Source: Oliverpabstia intestinalis
GTDB taxonomy: Bacteria; Bacillota; Clostridia; Lachnospirales; Lachnospiraceae
Direction of reading: 5' to 3'
Assembly: GCF_009696065.1 (NCBI RefSeq)
Contig: NZ_VUMS01000001.1
Location: forward strand, 124,001-188,000
DNA length: 64,000 bases
In this document: piece after piece, positions 1 through 8,032 of the stretch
How the letters are laid out: every line of letters begins with the position of its first letter
Position numbering within the stretch: position 1 is the first letter of the stretch
Made by a program: the position numbers and the translations under genes
Notes under the pieces: model-generated
The model's database searches: none
The model's input: only the letters and a program-made list of their open reading frames with translations
What the model was told of the DNA's origin: nothing

Positions 1-10
1 CAGGGTCAAA

Positions 11-171
11 AGGTCTGAAATCTGACGCAAGCTTGCTTGCAGGAAGATTTCTGAACTTGGGGCCCGCCAAAAACATGAGTAAGTAGCCATTTTTCGAAGA
101 AAAATGAGCGGATTGCGAATGTTTTTGAGGATTGTGAGAGTACGAAGTACGGAACAATCCGATATCTTAAC
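11..171 (+). repeat. Dispersed ~160-bp element, left copy
   Basis: This noncoding stretch has two parts: a quasi-palindrome (about 11-60, with GAAATCT and AGATTTC arms around a GCAAGCTTGC centre) and a ~105-bp tail (67-171). The tail reappears almost unchanged but reversed at 62296-62391, next to another copy of the palindrome (62394-62452). It lies directly upstream of the PHP gene, so it probably forms part of its 5' region. No coding capacity is apparent; the nature of the element (MITE- or REP-like) is inferred. Confidence 0.75.
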
Positions 172-219
172 ATCATTATAATTATGTGGCAACAAACAGA
201 GAAAAGAGGAATTATCATT

Positions 220-936
220 ATGAAATACAATTCGGTCCTGGACTTACACACTCATACAATCGTCAGCGGACACGCGTACTCCACGTTAAGAGAGATGGCA
301 AAAGCAGCCTCCGATAAAGGGCTGGAGCTGTTGGGAATCACGGAACATGCACCGAAGATGCCGGGAACCTGTCATCTGTTTTATTTTGACAATCTGCGGA
401 TCGTACCGAGAGAACTGTATGGCATCGAACTGGTGCTGGGGTCTGAGGTCAATATTCTGGATGCGAAAGGAACCGTAGATCTTCCGCAGAAGACTATGGA
501 AAAGCTGGATATCATCATCGCCAGCCTGCATACCCCGTGCATGGAACCGGGAAGCTGTCAGGAGAACACGGAAGCGTATCTGAACGCCATGAAGAATCCA
601 TGCGTCAATATCATTGGTCATCCGGATGACGGAAGATATGAAGTGGACTACGAGGCACTGGTACAGGGAGCAAAAGAATACGGAAAGATCCTGGAACTGA
701 ATAACCATTCCATGGATCCCGGCTGCAGCCGTATCCATGCGGTAGAGAACGATACGATCATGTTAAACTACTGCAAAAAATATCAGGTACCGGTCGTGAT
801 GGACAGCGATGCCCACTTTGATACACTGATCGGGGAATTCGATATGGCAAGAGAACTGCTGACAAAACTGGACTTTCCGGAAGAACTGGTGCTGAACCGA
901 TCAGCAGAAGAAGTGAAAAAATATCTGAAGAAGTAA
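220..936 (+). CDS. PHP-domain phosphoesterase (YcdX-like)
   Basis: Predicted 238-residue cytoplasmic metal-dependent hydrolase of the PHP superfamily. The N-terminal LHTHT motif (with a further His in SGHAYST), TEHAP, GSEVNI, ASLH, IGHPDDG, LELNNHS and the C-terminal MDSDAH motif supply the His/Asp/Glu ligands expected for a trinuclear metal site, and the length fits the YcdX-like phosphatase subgroup. An upstream in-frame ATG at 184 exists, but the ATG at 220 is preceded by AGAGGA at a good distance and starts just before the HxH motif, so it is preferred. The substrate is unknown; DNA-polymerase-linked or histidinol-phosphatase PHP proteins are less likely given the size and isolated context. 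Confidence 0.85.
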   Translation: MKYNSVLDLHTHTIVSGHAYSTLREMAKAASDKGLELLGITEHAPKMPGTCHLFYFDNLRIVPRELYGIELVLGSEVNILDAKGTVDLPQKTMEKLDIIIASLHTPCMEPGSCQENTEAYLNAMKNPCVNIIGHPDDGRYEVDYEALVQGAKEYGKILELNNHSMDPGCSRIHAVENDTIMLNYCKKYQVPVVMDSDAHFDTLIGEFDMARELLTKLDFPEELVLNRSAEEVKKYLKK

Positions 937-947
937 AATTTACAGAC

Positions 948-976
948 TTTACAAATACAAACGTATGTGCTACGAT
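948..976 (+). promoter_or_regulatory. Candidate promoter of the metG T-box transcript
   Basis: TTTACA (948-953) and TACGAT (971-976) are separated by 17 bp and lie just upstream of the T-box leader. The match to the sigma-A consensus is moderate. Confidence 0.45.
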
Positions 977-984
977 AAACTATA

Positions 985-1258
985 GTCATAAACAAAAACA
1001 CCGTGACGAAGAGAGTACATGCACGACTGTCATTACAGAGAATTCCCGGAGGCTGAGAGGGAAGTGACAAGGTGAATGGAAGATGGCTTCTGAGAGGCGC
1101 ACCGAGCCGGAAGGTTAGGCTGCGACAGGATCCGCCTGTTATAGCGGCAGAGTATAGCAGTACTTGGCAAGGTTTCTTTCGTGAGAAAGAGACGAAGAGA
1201 AGTGGTAACACGGTATCATATCCGTCTTCTTACAAACAGTAAGAAGGCGGTTTTTTTA
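985..1258 (+). promoter_or_regulatory. T-box leader RNA of metG
   Basis: About 270 nt of structured leader upstream of methionyl-tRNA synthetase. It opens with the stem I signature GACGAAGAGAGTA (about 1004-1016), carries several GC-rich paired blocks, and contains AGTGGTAACACGG (about 1201-1213), which fits the conserved T-box that pairs with the uncharged tRNA acceptor end. It ends in an intrinsic terminator at 1221-1257. Established mechanism: uncharged tRNA stabilises the antiterminator so the synthetase gene is transcribed. The specifier should read a Met codon; I did not resolve the specifier loop with certainty. Confidence 0.8.
1221..1257 (+). terminator. T-box-controlled intrinsic terminator
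   Basis: The arms CTTCTTAC and GTAAGAAG enclose a short AAACA loop, followed by GCGG and a run of seven T. It directly follows the T-box sequence, as expected for the conditional terminator. Confidence 0.85.
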
Positions 1259-1311
1259 CGCGAGCAACGAGCCAAAGTCCGTGCTTGCACGAGACCTTGG
1301 CGACTGCCGCG
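1259..1311 (+). repeat. GAGCAAGGAGCCAAAG dispersed repeat, copy 1
   Basis: The segment around CCAAAGTCCGTGCTTGCACG, followed by AGACCTTGGCGA and TGCCGCG, is repeated at 28935-28986 and partly at 29011-29042. Here it sits inside the metG 5' untranslated region, between the T-box terminator and the ribosome site. The matching segment is about 50 bp with only a few differences. Confidence 0.75.
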
Positions 1312-1373
1312 GTAACTTGAGAAACTCGCGGAGCGTGTTTCTCATAGTATGCGTGAGCAAGGAGGAACCAAAC

Positions 1374-3326
1374 ATGGCAAAAGAAAAATTTTATATGACA
1401 ACGGCGATTGCCTACACATCCGGCAAACCCCATATCGGTAATACCTACGAGATCGTACTGGCAGACAGTATCGCTCGCTTCAAAAGACAGCAGGGATACG
1501 ATGTATTCTTCCAGACCGGTACGGATGAGCACGGTCAGAAGATCGAGCTGAAAGCCGAAGAAGCAGGCATCACACCGAAGGAATATGTAGACAACGTATC
1601 CACAGAGATCAAGAGAATCTGGGATCTGATGAATACATCTTATGACAAATTTATCCGTACCACAGATGCAGACCATGAAAAACAGGTGCAGAAGATTTTC
1701 AAAAAACTCTACGATCAGGGAGATATCTACAAAGGACATTACGAAGGAATGTACTGTACCCCGTGCGAATCCTTCTTCACGGAGTCTCAGCTGGTAGACG
1801 GAAAATGTCCGGACTGCGGACGTCCGTGTACACCGGCAAAAGAAGAAGCATATTTCTTTAAAATGAGTAAATACGCTCCGCGCCTGATCAAATATATTAA
1901 CGAACATCCGAAGTTCATCCAGCCGGTATCCAGAAAGAACGAGATGATGAACAACTTCCTGCTTCCTGGACTGCAGGATCTGTGTGTATCCCGTACTTCC
2001 TTCAGCTGGGGTATACCGGTAGACTTTGATCCGAAACATGTAACTTATGTATGGCTGGATGCGCTGACCAACTACATCACCGGTATCGGCTATGACTGCG
2101 ACGGCAACAGTTCCGAACTGTTCAACAAAAACTGGCCGGCAGACCTGCATCTGATCGGTAAAGATATCATCCGTTTCCATACGATTTACTGGCCGATCTT
2201 CCTGATGGCTCTGGATCTGCCTCTGCCAAAACAGGTATTTGGTCATCCGTGGCTGTTACAGGGCGATGGCAAGATGAGTAAATCCAAAGGAAATGTGATC
2301 TATGCAGATGATCTGGTAGACTTCTTCGGTGTAGATGCTGTCCGTTATTTCGTTCTGCATGAGATGCCGTTTGAAAACGACGGTGTGATCACCTGGGAGC
2401 TGATGGTAGAGAGACTGAACTCTGATCTGGCCAACACCCTGGGTAACCTGGTAAACCGTACCATCTCCATGTCCAACAAATATTTTGGCGGTGTGGTAAC
2501 AAAAACAGGTGTGGAAGAAGACGTAGACGCTGATCTGAAAGCAGTCGTAACAGGAACCAGGGCAAAGGTAGCTGCCAAGATGGAAGACCTGCGTGTGGCG
2601 GATTCTATCACAGAGATCTTCAACCTGTTCAAACGCTGCAACAAATACATTGACGAGACCATGCCGTGGGCACTGGCAAAAGACGAAGAGAAGAAAGACC
2701 GTCTGGCAGAAGTTTTGTACAACCTGGTAGAAAGTATCACCATCGGTGCTTCTCTGCTGGAATCCTTCATGCCGGAAACCACAGAAAAGATCCTGGCTCA
2801 GTTAAACGGAGAAAAGAGATCTTACGAAGAACTGGATCAGTTCGGTCTGTATCCGTCAGGAAATAAAGTAACAGACAAACCGGAGATCCTGTTCCAGCGT
2901 CTGGATCTGAAAGAAATTCTGGAAAAAGTAGAAGCCATGAAAGCTGCACAGGCAAAACCGGAAGTACCGGAAGAGCCGGTGGTTGATATCGATGCAAAAG
3001 AAGAGATCACCTTCGATGATTTCGGAAAAATGCAGTTCCAGGTTGGTGAGATCATCGCCTGCGAAGAAGTGAAAAAATCAAGAAAACTGCTGTGCTCTCA
3101 GGTGAAGATCGGCAGTCAGGTAAAACAGATCGTATCCGGTATCAAAGGACACTATACCGCAGAAGAGATGGTAGGAAAGAAAGTCATGGTTCTGGTGAAC
3201 CTGAAACCTGCAAAACTGGCAGGCGTACTTTCTGAAGGTATGCTGTTATGTGCAGAAGATGCGGACGGAAACCTCTCTTTGATGGTTCCGGAAAAGAAGA
3301 TGCCTGCAGGTGCAGAGATCTGCTAG
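1374..3326 (+). CDS. metG: Methionyl-tRNA synthetase
   Basis: Charges tRNA-Met with methionine in the cytoplasm. The 650-residue product has the class I HIGN signature near residue 18, a metal-binding CxxC pair knuckle (CTPCES and CPDCGRPC, about residues 127-150), the KMSKSKG loop near residue 300, a helical anticodon-binding region, and a C-terminal tRNA-binding OB domain (about 550-650) that mediates dimerisation in this family. The start at 1374 follows GGAGG at 1361-1365; an earlier in-frame start at 1281 would add residues encoded by the upstream repeat and is rejected. The gene is controlled by the T-box leader and is followed 15 bp later by tatD, probably in one transcript. Confidence 0.97.
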   Translation: MAKEKFYMTTAIAYTSGKPHIGNTYEIVLADSIARFKRQQGYDVFFQTGTDEHGQKIELKAEEAGITPKEYVDNVSTEIKRIWDLMNTSYDKFIRTTDADHEKQVQKIFKKLYDQGDIYKGHYEGMYCTPCESFFTESQLVDGKCPDCGRPCTPAKEEAYFFKMSKYAPRLIKYINEHPKFIQPVSRKNEMMNNFLLPGLQDLCVSRTSFSWGIPVDFDPKHVTYVWLDALTNYITGIGYDCDGNSSELFNKNWPADLHLIGKDIIRFHTIYWPIFLMALDLPLPKQVFGHPWLLQGDGKMSKSKGNVIYADDLVDFFGVDAVRYFVLHEMPFENDGVITWELMVERLNSDLANTLGNLVNRTISMSNKYFGGVVTKTGVEEDVDADLKAVVTGTRAKVAAKMEDLRVADSITEIFNLFKRCNKYIDETMPWALAKDEEKKDRLAEVLYNLVESITIGASLLESFMPETTEKILAQLNGEKRSYEELDQFGLYPSGNKVTDKPEILFQRLDLKEILEKVEAMKAAQAKPEVPEEPVVDIDAKEEITFDDFGKMQFQVGEIIACEEVKKSRKLLCSQVKIGSQVKQIVSGIKGHYTAEEMVGKKVMVLVNLKPAKLAGVLSEGMLLCAEDADGNLSLMVPEKKMPAGAEIC

Positions 3327-3341
3327 AAAGTGTGAATCGAC

Positions 3342-4112
3342 ATGATATTTGAAAGTCATGCACATTATGATGATGAGGCTTTTGACGAAGACAGAAAAGA
3401 ACTGCTGGATGCCCTGCCTGCGCAGGGCATCGGCAGAGTGATCAATGTATGCGCGGAAGTAGAAGGCTGGAACCGTACTCTGGATCTGATGGAACGATAC
3501 CCATATATCTATGGTGCGGTGGGTGCCCATCCGGATGATGTGGGAGCACTGGACGAAGAGAAGATTCGACGGATGCATCAGATCTGCCAGATGGAAAAGA
3601 CGGTGGCTGTAGGCGAGATCGGTCTGGACTATTACTGGGATAAAGAAAACCACGAAAAACAGATCTGCTGGTTCGAGCGGCAGCTGGAGGTAGCACGGGA
3701 AGAGAAACTCCCGTTTATCATCCACAGCCGTGATGCGGCAAAAGATACGCTGGATACCATGAAACGGCTTCATGCCGGGGATATCGGCGGTGTGGTGCAC
3801 TGCTTTTCATACGGAAAAGAGATGGCACGGGAATACCTGGATATGGGGCTTTCCCTCGGCATCGGTGGTGTACTGACCTTTAAGAATGCAAGGAAGCTGG
3901 TGGAAGTGGTTGAATATGCTCCACTGGAATCTCTGCTCTTAGAGACGGACAGCCCGTACCTTGCACCGGTTCCGAACCGCGGGAAGCGAAATTCTTCGCT
4001 GAATATTCCGTATGTAGTGGAAAAAATTGCCGAGATCAAGGGAGTATCCCGGGAAGAGGTAGAAGAGATCACCTGGAAGAACAGTTTCCGGGTCTTTTCA
4101 AAAGTGAAATAA
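3342..4112 (+). CDS. TatD family metal-dependent DNase
   Basis: A 256-residue TIM-barrel hydrolase of the TatD/YcfH type. The N-terminal SHAHYDD motif supplies the HxH metal pair, and GEIGLDYYWD, IHSRDA, VHCFSYG and LLETDSPYLAP are the family motifs carrying the remaining ligands. Family members are cytoplasmic 3'-5' exonucleases, and in many Firmicutes the gene follows metG, as it does here (15-bp gap). The upstream ribosome site is weak (AGAAAGTG), consistent with coupling to metG. The N-terminus starts exactly at the family start, so the ATG at 3342 is secure. Confidence 0.93.
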   Translation: MIFESHAHYDDEAFDEDRKELLDALPAQGIGRVINVCAEVEGWNRTLDLMERYPYIYGAVGAHPDDVGALDEEKIRRMHQICQMEKTVAVGEIGLDYYWDKENHEKQICWFERQLEVAREEKLPFIIHSRDAAKDTLDTMKRLHAGDIGGVVHCFSYGKEMAREYLDMGLSLGIGGVLTFKNARKLVEVVEYAPLESLLLETDSPYLAPVPNRGKRNSSLNIPYVVEKIAEIKGVSREEVEEITWKNSFRVFSKVK

Positions 4113-4162
4113 AGAGAAAATCAAAATTGATCCACCGGATCAATTATTGATATGCAATGCAG

Positions 4163-4217
4163 CAAAAACGGATAGCGAATGGTTAAAATTATTTCGGTAT
4201 CCGTTTTTGTTGTTTTA
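4163..4217 (+). terminator. Terminator after metG-tatD
   Basis: A perfect 12-bp stem (CAAAAACGGATA, 4163-4174, with its complement at 4198-4209) is followed by a T-rich tail. A smaller hairpin, ATTGATCC-ACC-GGATCAAT (4127-4145), lies just before it. The position also suits the convergent MATE gene. Confidence 0.75.
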
Positions 4218-4237
4218 TATGGCAGCTGCAGATTCGG

Positions 4238-5635
4238 TTACTGATCGGAATTACCATCGGCTGTCAGTGCTTTTTTCTTCCAGTTTCCTTTTTTGTAGAA
4301 GAGGAATGTCAGCAGCGCACCCATACACCAGCATACCAGCAGAGAGATCCAGAGCACCTGATATCTTCCGTTTGGAAGTTCCGGGGTTCTGGTGAGGAAA
4401 GCAAGACCGTAAGCCAGAGGCACACGGATCACAACGGTGGTGATCATGGAGATCCACATGGGGGTCATGGTATCACCTGCTCCACGCATGACGCCGGAGA
4501 GGGACTGGGTGATGGCCATGGCAAGGTAGCCAACGGCGAGTATCTTCATCATGTTGGCACTGAGAGTTACCAGTTCCGAAGTATCGGTAAAGATTGCCAT
4601 CAGGTTTTTGCCGAAGACCAGGATCAGAAGAGTGATCACCGCGGAGGTTCCCAGTGCAATGGCGGTTCCCTGACGGGCTCCCTGCTCCACACGGTCCATG
4701 CGATGTGCGCCCACATTCTGTCCGGCGTAGGTCGTCATGGCAGTTCCGAAAGAGAAGTTCGGCATCATCGCAAAACCATCCACACGCATGATGATGACAT
4801 TGGCTGCGATGACCATCTCGCCGAAACTGTTCGTCAGAGACTGTACGATAACCATGGCCATGGAAAAGATGGCCTGGGTGATGCCGGAGGGGAGTCCCAG
4901 CCGGATGATCTCCAATGTATATTTCTTTTTCATCTTCAGATGGCGGAATTTGAAATTAAAGATATCTGTCATCCGCAGCAGTTTCCAGAAACAGAGGATA
5001 GCGGATACTGCCTGTGCGATGACGGTTGCATAGGCGACACCGGCGACACCCATCTGAAAGCGGGAAACGAAGACGATATCCAGAATGATATTCAGGACAG
5101 TTGCCACCAGAAGGTAGATCAGTGCCGAGATAGAATCGCCGAGTCCACGCAGGATACCACATAAAATATTATAATATGCACATCCTATACATCCCACCAT
5201 CAGAATGACCAGATACGAGGTGCACCAGTCAATGATCGAGTCGGGCGTGTTCAGAAGTTCCAGAAGCGGCCGCGAGAGAACGGCTCCCAGAAACATAATG
5301 ATCAGGGAAGAAATTGCGGTCAGTGTGACGCAGTTACCGATCGTCATGGACAGCTCTTCCCGTTGTCTTGCACCAAAATACTGAGATACCATAACGCCGG
5401 CACCTACGGAGATTCCTACAAAAAGTACCAGAAGCAGGTTCAGAATCGGGCTGGCGCTTCCTACTGCCGCCAGGGCGTTGTCGCCCACGTATTTTCCGAT
5501 GACAATACTGTCTACGGTGTTGTAAAGCTGCTGAGCGATATTGCCGATCAGCATGGGGATCGTAAAAATTACAATCTTCTCCCAGGGTTTTCCTACCGTC
5601 ATATCGGACGGCGCGAAAAGTTCTTTGATGGTCAT
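4238..5635 (-). CDS. MATE family multidrug/organic-cation exporter
   Basis: A 465-residue polytopic membrane protein of the NorM/DinF-like MATE family, expected to extrude drugs or metabolites in exchange for Na+ or H+. The N-terminal region GKPWEKIVIFTIPMLIGN followed by NTVDSIVIGKYVG is typical of clostridial MATE proteins, and about twelve hydrophobic segments span the sequence in two pseudo-repeats. The reverse-strand start is preceded by AAAAGGAG about ten bases upstream. It is a single gene, convergent with metG-tatD and divergent from the AI-2E-family gene. The substrate cannot be deduced; it is one of three MATE genes in this window. Confidence 0.92.
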   Translation of the reverse strand: MTIKELFAPSDMTVGKPWEKIVIFTIPMLIGNIAQQLYNTVDSIVIGKYVGDNALAAVGSASPILNLLLVLFVGISVGAGVMVSQYFGARQREELSMTIGNCVTLTAISSLIIMFLGAVLSRPLLELLNTPDSIIDWCTSYLVILMVGCIGCAYYNILCGILRGLGDSISALIYLLVATVLNIILDIVFVSRFQMGVAGVAYATVIAQAVSAILCFWKLLRMTDIFNFKFRHLKMKKKYTLEIIRLGLPSGITQAIFSMAMVIVQSLTNSFGEMVIAANVIIMRVDGFAMMPNFSFGTAMTTYAGQNVGAHRMDRVEQGARQGTAIALGTSAVITLLILVFGKNLMAIFTDTSELVTLSANMMKILAVGYLAMAITQSLSGVMRGAGDTMTPMWISMITTVVIRVPLAYGLAFLTRTPELPNGRYQVLWISLLVCWCMGALLTFLFYKKGNWKKKALTADGNSDQ

Positions 5636-5774
5636 AAGTGCTATACTCCTTTTTGATGTAAAATTTTGGCAGATACCGGTATTGGGTAAAACTGGCTCTC
5701 TTCATACTCATAGTATAACTCGTTATAAGGTGGAAGACCAAACGTTTTTTGGTATATATTCAAAAAAATGAATA

Positions 5775-5804
5775 TTGACAAGGAGACAGGGATTATTGTA
5801 CAAT
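5775..5804 (+). promoter_or_regulatory. Promoter of the leader ORF / AI-2E family gene
   Basis: TTGACA (5775-5780) and TACAAT (5799-5804) are 18 bp apart. Predicted initiation near 5811 would leave only a few bases before the ribosome site of the leader ORF. Confidence 0.65.
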
Positions 5805-5829
5805 CAAACCTAATTAAAAGGAGTAACCT

Positions 5830-5853
5830 ATGTTTGGAAATCTGCGTTTGTAG
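5830..5853 (+). CDS. Candidate 7-residue leader peptide (MFGNLRL)
   Basis: ATG at 5830 is preceded by AAAAGGAG (5816-5823) and reads MFGNLRL before TAG. It sits about 20 bases after the predicted transcription start and about 50 bases before an intrinsic terminator (5902-5940) that would stop transcription before the membrane-protein gene at 6008. This arrangement is what ribosome-mediated attenuation leaders look like. There is no direct proof of translation, and the peptide does not match a leader that I can name. Confidence 0.4.
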   Translation: MFGNLRL

Positions 5854-5901
5854 TGTCGTCAGTACGGTGGAGCCATCCGGTACTTCAGGAAAATGGTGAG
5901 A

Positions 5902-5940
5902 CTTTTATTGCAGTATTTGATATGCAATAAGAGTTTTTTT
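5902..5940 (+). terminator. Attenuator-like terminator upstream of the AI-2E family gene
   Basis: CTTTTATTGCA (5902-5912) pairs with TGCAATAAGAG (5923-5933) and is followed by seven T. It lies between a promoter with a leader ORF and the start of the next gene, so it probably acts conditionally. Confidence 0.8.
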
Positions 5941-6007
5941 ATGTGATTTTTTGTAACTATCCGGAAAAATTCCGGGAGTACATATAAGACAAAAGAGGAG
6001 AAAGATA

Positions 6008-7213
6008 ATGGATTTGGGTGATTTATCTATAAAAAAAATACGGGAACTTATTGTGTTTACAGCACTTCTTGTTGTTGCCCTGTGGAAGTTTGATGTAGTA
6101 CTTGATGTGCTGAAAACAATAGGGCAGATTATATTTCCGTTTATACTTGGTGGAGCGATTGTATTTGTGATCAACGTGCCAATGAGTTTTTTGGAAAAGA
6201 AAATTTTTGAAAATATAAAAAAAGAAAATAAGGCAGCGAGAAAACTGGCAAGACCGGTCAGCCTGCTTCTCACGATCGTATTGGTGGTTGGCGTGATCGC
6301 ACTGGTGATGATTGGCGTGATTCCTCAGCTTACGAAGACAATGGGAAGTTTGATGATAAATATCACAGATTTTATTCCGCAGATTAAAATCTGGATCCGC
6401 GATTTTTTTCATGATAACCGGGAAATTATGAAGCTGGTAGATCAGGTGCAGTTTAAACCGGATCAGGCAATCAGGTGGGGAATAAGTCTGCTTGGAAATG
6501 GTGCGGGAAACATGATGAATACAACAGTGTCAGCGGTGGGATCCGTAGTCAGCGGACTGGCAACCTTTTTCATTGCTTTTTCCTTTGCCTGCTATGTCCT
6601 TTTTCAGAAAGAAAAGCTGCATGTACAGATCAGAAAAGTACTTTTTGCTTTTCTTCCAAAACAAAAAGCAGATGCATTTCTTAAAGTCTGTTCTCTGACG
6701 TATCGGACATTCGCAAACTTTCTTACAGGCCAGTGTCTGGAAGCTGTGATTCTCGGCTGTATGTTTGTTGTTACGCTGAGCATTTTGAGAATGCCGTATG
6801 CACTTTTGATCGGAGTTCTGATTGCATTTACAGCATTGATTCCTATTTTTGGTGCTTTTATCGGGTGTGCCGTAGGAAGTTTTTTAATCTTTATGGTAAG
6901 CCCGAAGCAGGCAATTATATTCATAATAGTATTTCTGGTGTTGCAGCAGATTGAGGGAAATCTGATTTATCCTCATGTTGTCGGCGAATCTGTAGGACTT
7001 CCGTCAATCTGGGTGCTGGCAGCAGTTACGATCGGTGGAAATCTTATGGGGATTGTAGGTATGCTTGTTTTTATTCCGTTGCTGTCAGTGATCTATACTA
7101 TTTTTCGGAAAGTTGTGTATCAGCGCCTGAAAAAACGACATATTAAACAGGTGACAGCGACAGATATAGAGGAATATACAGAAAAAGAAACTGCCAGTAC
7201 AGATAAAATATAA
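6008..7213 (+). CDS. AI-2E family transporter (YtvI/PerM-like)
   Basis: A 401-residue integral membrane protein of the AI-2E transporter family (old name UPF0118). About seven to eight hydrophobic segments are visible: two near the N-terminus, then a long soluble stretch, then a cluster from about residue 220 including LLIGVLIAFTALIPIFGAFIG, and QQIEGNLIYPHVVGES, which is a strong family motif. Family members have been implicated in signal export, Na+/H+ exchange or envelope functions, so the name does not define the substrate. It ends in a charged tail. The start has AGAGGAGAAAG upstream. Expression is probably controlled by the leader ORF and terminator before it. Confidence 0.88.
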   Translation: MDLGDLSIKKIRELIVFTALLVVALWKFDVVLDVLKTIGQIIFPFILGGAIVFVINVPMSFLEKKIFENIKKENKAARKLARPVSLLLTIVLVVGVIALVMIGVIPQLTKTMGSLMINITDFIPQIKIWIRDFFHDNREIMKLVDQVQFKPDQAIRWGISLLGNGAGNMMNTTVSAVGSVVSGLATFFIAFSFACYVLFQKEKLHVQIRKVLFAFLPKQKADAFLKVCSLTYRTFANFLTGQCLEAVILGCMFVVTLSILRMPYALLIGVLIAFTALIPIFGAFIGCAVGSFLIFMVSPKQAIIFIIVFLVLQQIEGNLIYPHVVGESVGLPSIWVLAAVTIGGNLMGIVGMLVFIPLLSVIYTIFRKVVYQRLKKRHIKQVTATDIEEYTEKETASTDKI

Positions 7214-7250
7214 AGAACTAAATTTGGGCCTTTTTCAACGGAAAAATGAA

Positions 7251-7301
7251 AAGCAGAGGGAGATAATCACGGCGTTTGGCTATGATTATCTCCCTCTGCT
7301 T
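7251..7301 (+). terminator. Strong hairpin after the AI-2E family gene
   Basis: A perfect 19-bp stem (7251-7269 with 7283-7301) has a 13-base loop. The trailing T run is poor, so termination is likely but not certain; a T-rich tail exists on the opposite strand. Confidence 0.6.
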
Positions 7302-7302
7302 T

Positions 7303-7371
7303 ACTTGTGGAGCCGGAATGAATGATTATATAGCAAAGCCGATTCATGTGGATGAACCGCTGCTGATATCA
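7303..7371 (+). pseudogene. Relic of a response-regulator receiver domain
   Basis: Read from 7303, this stretch encodes TCGAGMNDYIAKPIHVDEPL, which matches the conserved end of CheY-like receiver domains (GMNDYI-KP with the invariant Lys-Pro). No start, no phosphoacceptor half and no output domain are present: the perfect 19-bp hairpin lies immediately upstream and a dispersed repeat immediately downstream. It is best explained as the leftover of a deleted hybrid kinase or response regulator. Confidence 0.55.
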
Positions 7372-7381
7372 AAGAAAAATT

Positions 7382-7422
7382 GTAACTATTCAGTAGCCAC
7401 TGTGAAGGTACTGAACAGTTAC
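7382..7422 (+). repeat. GTAACT(A/G)TTCAG repeat relic
   Basis: GTAACTATTCAG and CTGAACAGTTAC form inverted ends around a 17-bp centre that includes TGTGAAGGTA. The same ends recur at 16578, 18936, 18995, 25886, 26071, 35905 and 54211. Confidence 0.7.
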
Positions 7423-7556
7423 GAAAAATTTTAAATAAAAAGACGAGTAAACTTTTATTTATTATGCAGAGGTGATATATTTTTTTATGGTCTTGATGTG
7501 CCCTCTTCGTTTGTGTATAGTCTGCATTATAAAACAGAAGAGCAAGGAGAAAGAAT

Positions 7557-7994
7557 ATGAGACTGGCAGCGATCGGTGATAACTGTGTGGATTTTTACGA
7601 AAAGCAGGGCTGGGCATATCCCGGAGGAAATGCGGTGAATGTGGCTGCCTACGGGCGACAGTTGGGTATGGATGCAGCATATCTGGGCTGGATCGGCACA
7701 GACAATTTTGGGGATATGATGCAGGAAAAACTGAAAGAACAAGATGTGGAAACTGTTCGCATGCAGAGAAAACAGGGGAAAACTGCTATTACATACATTG
7801 AACTTCTGGATGGAGACAGAAAATTCGGAGAAGATTTTCTGAATGTTTTGGAAGGATTTCAGTTGTCTGACGGGGATTTGCAATATCTGGCCGGATTTTT
7901 AAACAAAGCACTGGAAGGTGAACCGTTAAAAAGGTGTATGGAGGCAGGAGCTAAGAAGGCAGCTCTCACAATCAGCCATTTTGGAGCCTGGTAG
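7557..7994 (+). pseudogene. PfkB-family fructoselysine 6-kinase-like gene, internally deleted
   Basis: The 145-codon frame begins as a ribokinase/PfkB sugar kinase (AAIGDNCVDFY, then PGGNAVNVAAYGRQLG, then GWIGTDNFG), closest in style to FrlD, which phosphorylates fructoselysine. After about residue 110 it jumps directly to the family C-terminus (AGFLNKALEGEPLKRCMEAG). Roughly 120 residues are missing in frame, including the GAGD motif with the catalytic Asp and the nucleotide-binding region, so the product should be inactive. The next gene is an equally damaged frlB-like gene, which supports identification as a decayed Amadori-product (fructosamine) operon. Confidence 0.75.
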
Positions 7995-8032
7995 AACACA
8001 GATAATTATAAAAAAGAGAAAGGAAGAGGGTC

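Noticed and set aside
1230-2246. 338-codon reverse frame opposite the T-box and metG
   Set aside because: Antisense shadow of metG; composition shows no known protein pattern.
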